A DNA stretch of 49,370 bases from Gammaproteobacteria bacterium. Its GTDB lineage: Bacteria > Pseudomonadota > Gammaproteobacteria > Pseudomonadales > Cellvibrionaceae. The stretch is from positions 1-49,370 of the forward strand of contig JAGKWY010000035.1 of NCBI GenBank assembly GCA_021151625.1, written 5' to 3'. Shown here in pieces: positions 1 to 7,647 of the stretch (position 1 is the stretch's first letter; each line of letters opens with the position of its first letter). The position numbers and the translations under genes are program-made. The notes under the pieces were generated by a model. That model did not search any database. It was not told where the DNA came from and worked only from the letters and a program-made list of their open reading frames with translations.

Positions 1-15
1 CAACAAACCTTTGCC

Positions 16-40
16 AAAAACTGCATTTAATGCAGTTTTT
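16..40. terminator. Perfect palindromic terminator upstream of jetA
   Basis: A 12-bp perfect inverted repeat (positions 16-27 and 29-40) is flanked by A5 and T5, so it can work as an intrinsic terminator on either strand. It lies only 18 bp before the jetA start codon, so it probably ends a gene lying to the left of the window; the jetA promoter would then have to lie upstream of or inside it. Confidence 0.7.
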
Positions 41-58
41 CGGTTGTGAAGTTTCCTG

Positions 59-1561
59 ATGTTTTTTAGCGATTCCCGCCAGCACTTTTTTAATCCTCTT
101 ACGGGTAAATACCGCGAGTTGGTTGCCGAGTGTCTGCGCCTTTTATACCAACGTCTTTATACTGATTTGCGCGATTATGGCCACGCCATGAACCGCGAAC
201 AACTGATCGATATTTTTAAAGAAGCCATTGCACGCGCGCCCATCCTTGACGCTGATACTGGTGAACAGGATGACAGCGAAGGGCGTTTTAAAACCCAGCG
301 CGACCTCGCCAGTTTTATTATCACCCGTTTGATTGACAATGGTTGGTTGGAAAAGCAAGTGGATGAAACCACCTTGCAAAGCAGCTACGGCTTTAGTCGT
401 ATGGGGCGTTTGTTTACCCAGCCATTTGCCGATAACCATTCCAATCAGTTCCGCACACGCAACCGCAATACGCGTAATACGCGCAATAGCTTGCAAGCAT
501 TTTATGAGCAGGGCGAGATTAATGATTTGCTCGATGCCTATGAATATTCCGAGCGAATTATCAGTGACTTCACTGATGTGATTGCCGAGTTGGAAGAACG
601 CAAACGCCAGTTGGTACGTGAAGTGGAATCGCGTCAGTTGGTGCAGCAAGCGAGTGATGAGTTTTTCGATTTTATGGAAACGGTATTTAAACCGGATTTG
701 GAAGTGCGCTTATCGGCAGACAGCGTTGAAAAATACCGCGACCAGATTTCTGAACTCATCACCAAAATTCGTCGCAAGCGCAAATACGGCCAGGGTGACC
801 CGGAAACAGCCGCTAAAGATTGGCGTGCAGTGATGGAGATTCGTTTGCGTCAAGCCTTACCGCAACGTGTTATTCCTGGTGTTTCATTGCTGGAAACCTT
901 GCTGGAAACCATCGATTCGCGGCTAAAAAATGCCTGCGAAATTATGTTACCGGCACTGCGCCGCGCCCTAAACACCTTCACTCAGCGCGCTGACATCATT
1001 ATTCGTCAGCTGAGTTATATCAACAGTCGTGGGCAAGATGATTTGATGGATGTGTATCGCTCGCTCGCTGATTTATCACCGGAAGAACAGGATCAGCTAT
1101 TCCTGGAGCAGGGCGAAAGCCTGGCCAGTTTGCAAATGGCCTATATAGATCCGGCACAAATTCAGTTGCGCGCACCGCGCACCATTCAAATTATTCGCTC
1201 ACAAGTGGATGAAGACAAAGCATTAGATGCAGAAGCGCAGAAAAATTTATTTATCCAGCAGGCGCTGGATAAAGCCTTTATTTTGCAATCCAGCAGCATT
1301 CGCGATTATGTGCATCAAGCGTTGGCGGAAAAGGGCAGTGTTAGCAGTCGCGACTTAACCGCGGCCAATATGCAAGAGCTGCTTGGGCTTTCCCATGCAG
1401 TTGAAGTAGGGGCGGCAGCGAATTTGACCTCGCGCTACAAGTTTGTAGTGCATCAGGAAGATGATTGGTTGCATGAATCCCCGCGCGTGCGCAATGACAA
1501 ATATTTTAAACAGCGCGATGAGTTTGTCATCAGCCTGATAGATGAAGGTGAAGCTTCATGA
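59..1561 (+). CDS. jetA: Wadjet/MksF-type condensin kleisin subunit JetA
   Basis: A 500-residue soluble protein that matches the JetA/MksF kleisin-like subunit of bacterial Wadjet (MukBEF/MksBEF-like) complexes. This subunit bridges the heads of the SMC-type ATPase and recruits JetB. I recognise the family by overall sequence and by its place directly before a DUF4194-like small subunit and a large SMC ATPase. The N-terminal 120 residues look like the winged-helix region, and the middle (about 160-330) is strongly helical and charged. The ATG at 59 has only a weak ribosome site (GTGAAG). The stop overlaps the next start as ATGA, which suggests translational coupling. In Wadjet systems this complex extrudes plasmid DNA; without JetD it may instead serve chromosome organisation (inference). 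Confidence 0.85.
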   Translation: MFFSDSRQHFFNPLTGKYRELVAECLRLLYQRLYTDLRDYGHAMNREQLIDIFKEAIARAPILDADTGEQDDSEGRFKTQRDLASFIITRLIDNGWLEKQVDETTLQSSYGFSRMGRLFTQPFADNHSNQFRTRNRNTRNTRNSLQAFYEQGEINDLLDAYEYSERIISDFTDVIAELEERKRQLVREVESRQLVQQASDEFFDFMETVFKPDLEVRLSADSVEKYRDQISELITKIRRKRKYGQGDPETAAKDWRAVMEIRLRQALPQRVIPGVSLLETLLETIDSRLKNACEIMLPALRRALNTFTQRADIIIRQLSYINSRGQDDLMDVYRSLADLSPEEQDQLFLEQGESLASLQMAYIDPAQIQLRAPRTIQIIRSQVDEDKALDAEAQKNLFIQQALDKAFILQSSSIRDYVHQALAEKGSVSSRDLTAANMQELLGLSHAVEVGAAANLTSRYKFVVHQEDDWLHESPRVRNDKYFKQRDEFVISLIDEGEAS

Positions 1562-2001
1562 GTGAAGTATTAACGACGGCACTGCAAGAGCAGTTAGACA
1601 ACAAAGCATTGCGCGAAGGCGGTATTGATGAGCAAGGTTGCGCAACTCTGTCACTGGAAGCTATTGCGTTGGCAATGAAAAGTTTATTGCGCCGCAGTTT
1701 GCCGGAAAATATTGGTGAGCGTCGTGCTGCTTTCAAACGTTTGCGTCAATTGCGCCTGGTACATTTTATGGCCGAGGCGGATATAGATTCGGGCGAGAGC
1801 TGGATCAAAATTCGTCCGCTTATTATTAATCTGGTGAACAACGAATGGCTGGCGCAAATTCGCAATCATTTGGCTGAAAACTTACTGCTGGTTGATGAAG
1901 AGCAAGAGTTGGATGGCGAAGGTGATGAGGCTAAGGTTGCACCCAAAAAGGCTAGCCCTCATCTAAACCGTTCGCTGTTCGCGACCGATGCCGATAATTA
2001 A
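1558..2001 (+). CDS. jetB: Wadjet/MksE-type condensin small subunit JetB
   Basis: A 147-residue protein at the position of JetB/MksE (DUF4194 family), the small winged-helix 'KITE' subunit that binds the kleisin. It starts with an ATG overlapping the jetA stop codon by four bases. The body (residues 20-115) is a compact alpha/beta region rich in Arg and Leu, and the C-terminal 30 residues form an acidic then basic tail (a run of D/E followed by KVAPKKAS) that looks disordered. It is somewhat short for the family. Identification rests mostly on context between jetA and jetC. Confidence 0.8.
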   Translation: MSEVLTTALQEQLDNKALREGGIDEQGCATLSLEAIALAMKSLLRRSLPENIGERRAAFKRLRQLRLVHFMAEADIDSGESWIKIRPLIINLVNNEWLAQIRNHLAENLLLVDEEQELDGEGDEAKVAPKKASPHLNRSLFATDADN

Positions 2002-2025
2002 TTCAAAATTCGCTGAAACACTATT

Positions 2026-5000
2026 ATGTATTTAAAACGCTTTATTTACGTCAATTGGGGCAACGTGCCCAACGCTGAATTTGAATTCGGGCCGATTAAT
2101 TTATTTTCCGGTGGCAACGGTTCGGGTAAGACGACAGCAGCAGATGCGATTCAAACCATAATGACCGCTGCGCACGATAACCTGTTCCATTTTAACCCGG
2201 GGCAAGATGAATCCAGCCAGCGCGGTCGCGGCGGAAAATTGGTGCGTACCCTGGGGTCTTATGTGCTGGGTTGCGATGACGGTGCCTATTCACGCCCGCA
2301 AGGGTGTGACGGTTATTTGGGTGCAGTGTTTTATCCTACCCAGGGTGAACACGGCGAACCCTTTACCGCGTTAATTGGTATGCGTGCGTTTTTGGAAACC
2401 ACCGGGCAGGGTGCCGGCTTGCAAAAAGTGGCGCGTTTGGATGATAGCCAGTTTTTTATTTTGCCTCACGTAGAGCTAACACTGGCCGATTTATTAAAAG
2501 AAGAAAAAACCCATAAATACATTGTCCCGTTGGATAAACTCTATGCCAGTTTGCGTCGCCAATACGGGCAAGAGCAAGTCGAAAAATATGATAAGAAAAA
2601 ATCTTACCTCTGTCGTTTGTATGGGGTTTTGCGCGGCAAGGTAGATGCGGTTTCTGAACGCGAAGCGATGAATGCAGCGCGCGCGTTTTCGCGTTTTATG
2701 GCTTATAAACCCATCAAAGGCATTGATGAGTTTGTTGCGAACGAAATCCTGGAATACCGCGATCTGGGTGAGGCGATTCGTAGTGTCTCCACCATGCTTA
2801 AGCGGATCCACACCATGGAGGCGGATGCACGCCAATTGCGTCAGGGTATTGAGCGCATGGCGCAGGGGCGCGAGCAGGCGGATAAATTTATTGCCAGCTG
2901 GCTGGAGCAACAGGTATTACTCTATTCGGTTGCGCGTCGTCGCTATTCCGATTCGCAACAGCATTATTTGGAAGCAAAACACAAACAACAATTGTTGCGC
3001 GAAACCTCGGCCAGCAACCAGCAGGCACTCGCCGCCTGTGAAGCCCAGCGTGAAGAGATTAACCAATTAATTCTGGCAGCAACCGCGCGTCGTTTAGGTG
3101 TGCCGGCATTGCGCGATAAGGATCAATTGGAACAGGAAAAGCAAACGCAGGAAAAATTAATGCAGGGGCAAGTGCCGGAGTTGCGCAAGCAGCATCAGCA
3201 ACTGCAAACCAATATGGACGCTGCACAACAATTGCAGCAAGCGCTCAAGCAAACCTCGATCAGTGTGGATTTACCGGCGTTTAAAGAATCCAACCTTGGC
3301 AATTTAATCAAAGCAATTTGCACCGATTCTCCAGTGCAGGACATTCACCAGTTACTCAATCGCGACTGGATTCAGGCCCATCCATTGGATGAACAGCTCA
3401 CTGCCAGCCTCGATGTGCAAAAACATCACAATGCGTTTTATGCGAGTCTGTTTGAAGCGGCCGCAGGGCGTGTGCACCTGCGTGATCAATTGGCGCAGGA
3501 GCGGGATAAACGCAAAGCCCAGTCTGAGCGTTTGCAAAAAAGCATTGATAACAAACGTCGCGAAATCCAGACGTTGGAAACTAAACAGGTTAGCTACCCT
3601 GCATTTGTGCGCGCTGCGCTGGATGCTATTAACAGCCAGTGCCCTAAAGCGGATGCGCGCGTGCTGTGCGATTATGTGGAAGTACAGGATCGCGAATGGC
3701 AAGCGGCCATTGAAGGTTATATAGGCGCTGCGCGCTTCGGCATTATTGTGGAGCCGGAGTATGAGGCAGATGCCATTTCTATCGTGCGCAATATGAGCGG
3801 GCAGGGCAACCGCGCGCGCGTGATTCAAGGCGATAAAGCCAGTAAGGATTTGGAAAAATTAAATGATGTGGCTAGCAACTCCATCAGTCAGATTATGAGT
3901 TTTGCCCATGCGACTGCTGAGGCTTATATCAAGGCGAGTTACGGCAATGTACAACGGGTGGAAAATGCCAAGGAATTAAAAAATACCCGTCGCGGTATTA
4001 CCAAGGATGCGATGGGTTCCGGCAACTATGCGATGTTCCGCTGCGACATGCCGGAATCAGAATTGGTATTTGGCCAGGGCGCACGTGAGCGCGCACTGGA
4101 TGCAAAACGCAATGAATTCCATGATCTGGTTGCTGAATGGCAAGCGTCCGGGCAGCAAGCTGAAGAAGTGCAGGAATTATTGCTGGCCGTCGATAAGTTA
4201 AAACCCCTAGCTTATGCCGAATCCCTGCAGGCGATGCTCAATGCGCAAACGCGTATCCAGGCAATCGAAGCCAAATTGCAGCAACTGGATTTAAGCGATA
4301 CCAAAGCGTTGGAAGCGGAGCTCGCGGAATTAAACCAACGCCTGCAAGCGCAAAATGAGCAGTATGCAAAATTAAATAACACCCAGGTGGATTGCCGCGC
4401 GGAATTAAAATTGGCGGATAACCAATGCCACAAACTGGATACAGAGCAAGATAAAAACCTGGCAATTGCGGATAACTGCGAAACCAATGTGCAAGCAATT
4501 ACTGCGCTTTGGCCAGAGTTTGATGCCGATGCGCGTTTGCAAGGTGCGGATGAATCGCTAACCCAATTCAGCGCCCAGTATTTTGATACCCAACTGGCTG
4601 GTGTGAGTGCAGAATTAAAAACGATTTTGCATCGCTTGCAGCAAGCGGCCATGATGCACAACCAGTTCTGTTCCAGCAGTGATTCCATCTTGTTTGATGT
4701 GGATTACAACGATGATCTGGGTAGCCAGAACTTCCGCGCGATTTGTGAAATCCGTCGCCAGTTCGATGCGCTTTATAATCGCGATAAAAACCATATCCTG
4801 GCGCAGCGCCATAAAGAAATTGAATCCCTGCGCGAAAGCTTCAACAATGCGTTCGTTAGTAACCTTTGCCACTCTATATTCCAAGCCATTAATGACGGCA
4901 AAAAAATCCTGGAGGATTTAAACAAAGAGCTGGAGCATCACCGCTTTGGTGCTGACCGCGAGCGTTTCCGTTTCGATTGGGATTGGGTGCCGGAGTACAA

Positions 5001-5679
5001 AGAATATTGGCAGTTCTTTAAGGCGGTAATGGATAGCCCAACTGCCGGTGGCGACGAGAACGAAACTCTATTCACTATGAAACTGGATGATAAGCATCAA
5101 AAAGTGCGCGAGCGTTTGATGACTATGTTGCTGGATGAGGATGAGCAAAAAGCACTGCGCGAATTAAGTCGCATTGCTGATTATCGTAACTATCGTCGCT
5201 ATGAAATTTATAAAGAACCGGAGGGCAAGGCGCCAATTCCGCTTAGCCAGTACGGTACCGGTTCCGGCGGTCAGCTGGAAACGCCAGCCTACATTATTCG
5301 CAGCGCCGCTATTACCTCAGCATTCCGCTTTAATGAAGGCAACAGCCATTTGCGCATGGTATTGGTGGATGAAGCTTTCTCCAAAATGGACGAACATCGC
5401 TCGCGCGAGGTTATTAATTACCTAACGGAAAGTTTGGGTTTGCAATTGCTGTTTATTATGCCGAGCAGCAAGTCGGGTCCATTTATGGATTTAATTTCCA
5501 ACCAGTTTGTATTCAGTAAATGCCCAACGGCTGAACCCATGGGTGAATTAAAAACCCGTGTGATGCTGGACAGGCAAGTGTGTGACCAGGAAAAAATCAT
5601 CAAACTGATGGCAAATCATCGTAAAGCCATTCGCCAGCAAGCAGCGCTGGATTTTATGGCGGAAGTGGAACCCGGTTAA
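2026..5679 (+). CDS. jetC: Wadjet/MksB-type SMC ATPase JetC
   Basis: A 1217-residue SMC-like ATPase, the motor of the JetABC complex. Residues 29-36 carry the Walker A loop (GGNGSGKT). Two long coiled-coil arms follow (about 270-520 and 700-950), separated by a hinge region near 530-680. The C-terminal half-head has an ABC signature-like GTGSGGQ at 1077-1083 and a Walker B LVDEAFSKMD with D1115 and E1116. Length and layout fit the JetC/MksB branch rather than SbcC or RecN. It sits 24 bp after jetB in the same operon. The next gene is on the opposite strand, so no JetD nuclease gene follows as it does in canonical Wadjet operons. Confidence 0.88.
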   Translation: MYLKRFIYVNWGNVPNAEFEFGPINLFSGGNGSGKTTAADAIQTIMTAAHDNLFHFNPGQDESSQRGRGGKLVRTLGSYVLGCDDGAYSRPQGCDGYLGAVFYPTQGEHGEPFTALIGMRAFLETTGQGAGLQKVARLDDSQFFILPHVELTLADLLKEEKTHKYIVPLDKLYASLRRQYGQEQVEKYDKKKSYLCRLYGVLRGKVDAVSEREAMNAARAFSRFMAYKPIKGIDEFVANEILEYRDLGEAIRSVSTMLKRIHTMEADARQLRQGIERMAQGREQADKFIASWLEQQVLLYSVARRRYSDSQQHYLEAKHKQQLLRETSASNQQALAACEAQREEINQLILAATARRLGVPALRDKDQLEQEKQTQEKLMQGQVPELRKQHQQLQTNMDAAQQLQQALKQTSISVDLPAFKESNLGNLIKAICTDSPVQDIHQLLNRDWIQAHPLDEQLTASLDVQKHHNAFYASLFEAAAGRVHLRDQLAQERDKRKAQSERLQKSIDNKRREIQTLETKQVSYPAFVRAALDAINSQCPKADARVLCDYVEVQDREWQAAIEGYIGAARFGIIVEPEYEADAISIVRNMSGQGNRARVIQGDKASKDLEKLNDVASNSISQIMSFAHATAEAYIKASYGNVQRVENAKELKNTRRGITKDAMGSGNYAMFRCDMPESELVFGQGARERALDAKRNEFHDLVAEWQASGQQAEEVQELLLAVDKLKPLAYAESLQAMLNAQTRIQAIEAKLQQLDLSDTKALEAELAELNQRLQAQNEQYAKLNNTQVDCRAELKLADNQCHKLDTEQDKNLAIADNCETNVQAITALWPEFDADARLQGADESLTQFSAQYFDTQLAGVSAELKTILHRLQQAAMMHNQFCSSSDSILFDVDYNDDLGSQNFRAICEIRRQFDALYNRDKNHILAQRHKEIESLRESFNNAFVSNLCHSIFQAINDGKKILEDLNKELEHHRFGADRERFRFDWDWVPEYKEYWQFFKAVMDSPTAGGDENETLFTMKLDDKHQKVRERLMTMLLDEDEQKALRELSRIADYRNYRRYEIYKEPEGKAPIPLSQYGTGSGGQLETPAYIIRSAAITSAFRFNEGNSHLRMVLVDEAFSKMDEHRSREVINYLTESLGLQLLFIMPSSKSGPFMDLISNQFVFSKCPTAEPMGELKTRVMLDRQVCDQEKIIKLMANHRKAIRQQAALDFMAEVEPG

Positions 5680-5694
5680 ATACTAAATTTATTG

Positions 5695-5806
5695 GATTTA
5701 TATCTGGGTTTGATTTATGGGGATGGATTTGTAGGCGATTGATTTATAGGTATTTGATTTATAGGGGTTTGAATTGTAGGGGCTTGATTTGTAGGGGCTT
5801 GATTTA
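5695..5806 (+). repeat. 15-bp tandem repeat, about seven degenerate copies
   Basis: Copies beginning GATTT (one GAATT) start at 5712, 5726, 5741, 5756, 5771, 5786 and 5801, a period of 15 bp (once 14). The consensus is close to GATTTATAGGGGCTT. A further imperfect copy begins at 5695. The copies become more alike toward the right, and the last one supplies the left arm of the following terminator. There is no coding gene over it. Confidence 0.85.
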
Positions 5807-5823
5807 TCAAGCCCTTATTTTTT
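5795..5823 (+). terminator. Intrinsic terminator of the jetABC operon
   Basis: An 8-bp GC-containing stem (5795-5802 with 5807-5814, GGGCTTGA/TCAAGCCC) has a 4-nt loop and is followed by a T-rich tract (TTATTTTTT). The left arm is part of the 15-bp tandem repeat. Confidence 0.75.
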
Positions 5824-5836
5824 GAATGCCTCAATT

Positions 5837-6505
5837 TTACTCGCTCACAGAATCCGCTTTTACATTCGGGAAAAACCGCGCAATTTTTTTAAGCAATTTA
5901 TCCTGCTCAATCGGTTTTACTACGTAATCATCTACACCGTCTTCAATGGCTGCACGAATTTGTTTGGCTTCGCTAACGGCAGTGACCAACATAAAAGCGG
6001 TGACCTGGTAGCGTTCGGCGGCGCGCATAGCGCTATGCACTTCCATGCCGGATTTACCTGGCATATTCCAATCACACAATACCAAATCATAAATCGGGTT
6101 TGCGTCATACATCATGCTGATGCCGCGCATACCATCGTTGGCAAAATCGATCAGGTGAATACCGGCAGCGTGCAAGTAGGCAGCAACCAACTCGCAAATA
6201 AGCTGGTCGTCATCAACAATCAGTACCCGGATTTGCGCCGGGTTCAGTTCGTTGCGGCGGGTGAGGGCAGCCTGGCGGATAGGGGAGATGGATTTCTCGG
6301 AAATGTAATGGTTGACGCTTGTCTTGTCGCCATTGGCGGGTTTGAGTTGGGCAGTGATCTTTTGCAATACCGACTCTATGTGTTGCAGGCTTTGCTCCAT
6401 TTGTGCTTTGGAGTTGCCCTCGGTGTTGCTGATGTTTTTGGTTATCCAATCGCGCTTTTGTGCCAGCGTCTGCCCGATAACCTGTAATTCCTGTCTGGTA
6501 AACAT
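5837..6505 (-). CDS. Response regulator with N-terminal helical extension
   Basis: A 222-residue single-receiver response regulator. Residues 92-210 form a CheY-like domain with the acidic pocket D98-D100, the phospho-acceptor D145 (in LCDWNMPG), the switch residue T175 and the conserved K197 (VVKPIE). The first 90 residues are mostly helical, with a charged stretch (10-55) that may dimerise or bind a partner. There is no output domain after the receiver, so it probably acts through protein contacts. No histidine kinase is next to it. It is convergent with jetC, divergent from the DUF815 gene, and starts at an ATG. Confidence 0.82.
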   Translation of the reverse strand: MFTRQELQVIGQTLAQKRDWITKNISNTEGNSKAQMEQSLQHIESVLQKITAQLKPANGDKTSVNHYISEKSISPIRQAALTRRNELNPAQIRVLIVDDDQLICELVAAYLHAAGIHLIDFANDGMRGISMMYDANPIYDLVLCDWNMPGKSGMEVHSAMRAAERYQVTAFMLVTAVSEAKQIRAAIEDGVDDYVVKPIEQDKLLKKIARFFPNVKADSVSE

Positions 6506-6624
6506 AAGCGGCCTTAAACTTGTACATCACGGAAACTTCTTACAATATAGCCTAGTCTGTTTTTCTGGCTAATAACCTTTTATTAGAGTTAACTCCATTT
6601 TTTAATAACTTCAGGAATTTTAGC

Positions 6625-7485
6625 GTGTCTGATTTTGAGCAATTTATTGTCCGCCTCGAACAATTGGTAAATCGTGTTGAAATCCTTTTGCCTCCCGCTG
6701 CGCCTGACGTGGATTGGTCGGCCAGTGCTTTTCGCTGGCGTGTGCGCCCCAATGGCACAGGCTATTTGCAGGCAGTAAAGCATCCCCATTACGTGGATCT
6801 GGATGCATTGAAAAATATCGATACCCAAAAGGACTCCATAGTGCGCAATACCCGTCAGTTTGTGGCGGGGCGGCAGGCGAATAATGTATTGCTTACCGGC
6901 GCGCGCGGTACGGGTAAATCCACCCTGGTGAAAGCCGTGTGGACGGCGTTTGCGCAAGAGGGGTTAAAGGTAATCGAAGTCGATAAAACCGATTTATTGC
7001 ACCTGGCGGATATTGTGGATCTGGTGGGTGAACGTCCGGAGAAATTCATCATCTTTTGCGACGATTTATCGTTTGAGGAAGGCGAGATCAGCTATAAAGC
7101 CTTGAAATCGGTGTTGGATGGATCTATTTCTGCCCCGACTGCGAATATGTTGTTCTATGCCACCAGCAATCGCCGCCACCTGTTGCCGCAGAAAATGCGC
7201 GATAACCTGGACGTGGTCAGCTACGAGGATGGTGAGGTTCGCCCTAACGATAGCATTGAAGAGAAGGTATCTTTATCCGAGCGCTTTGGCCTCTGGTTGA
7301 GTTTTTATCCCTTCAGTCAGGATGATTATTTAGCGGCGGCCCATTACTGGGTGACAGAACTTGGCGGAACCTGGGGTGATAATGCCCGCGAGGCAGCGCT
7401 TTTGTGGCATAGAACCCGCGGTGCACGCAGTGGCCGGGTTGCCTGGCAATTTGCCAAAGATTATGTGGGGCGTCATCAGGCCTGA
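6625..7485 (+). CDS. DUF815-family AAA ATPase
   Basis: A 286-residue cytoplasmic ATPase of the DUF815 family. The P-loop is at residues 92-100 (GARGTGKST) and Walker B is FIIFCDDLSFE with D146/D147. An Arg-containing sensor-like element follows (ATSNRRHLLP, near 180-190). It starts with GTG at 6625, with AGGA eight bases upstream. The cellular role of this widespread family is not firmly established. It stands alone: the gene to the left is divergent, and 160 bp separate it from ovoA. Confidence 0.85.
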   Translation: MSDFEQFIVRLEQLVNRVEILLPPAAPDVDWSASAFRWRVRPNGTGYLQAVKHPHYVDLDALKNIDTQKDSIVRNTRQFVAGRQANNVLLTGARGTGKSTLVKAVWTAFAQEGLKVIEVDKTDLLHLADIVDLVGERPEKFIIFCDDLSFEEGEISYKALKSVLDGSISAPTANMLFYATSNRRHLLPQKMRDNLDVVSYEDGEVRPNDSIEEKVSLSERFGLWLSFYPFSQDDYLAAAHYWVTELGGTWGDNAREAALLWHRTRGARSGRVAWQFAKDYVGRHQA

Positions 7486-7570
7486 TAGTTTCCGTAACTT
7501 TTTTGGCTGGGGTTTTGTAACCTTGGGACCACAGCTGCATCTCTGTTGTTATTCATTAACTCTAGGTTGC

Positions 7571-7606
7571 GGCGCTATGGGCAGTATCCGCAGTATCCAT
7601 AGCGCC
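7571..7606. promoter_or_regulatory. Inverted repeat with internal tandem 9-mers in the ovoA leader
   Basis: A 10-bp perfect inverted repeat (GGCGCTATGG at 7571-7580 and CCATAGCGCC at 7597-7606) encloses two head-to-tail copies of GCAGTATCC (7581-7589 and 7590-7598). It ends 41 bp before the ovoA ATG and has no T tract, so an operator or leader-RNA hairpin is more likely than a terminator. No known factor is recognised. Confidence 0.5.
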
Positions 7607-7647
7607 GGCATGTCACCTTACCAATAGGACACATCAGGAGTTTTACG

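Noticed and set aside
5680..5836. JetD nuclease remnant after jetC
   Set aside because: The stretch is tandem repeat and terminator only; no coding potential in either strand.
5822..6487. A 221-codon plus-strand frame opposite the response regulator
   Set aside because: The minus strand gives a clear receiver domain with D98-D100, D145, T175 and K197; the plus-strand translation resembles no family.
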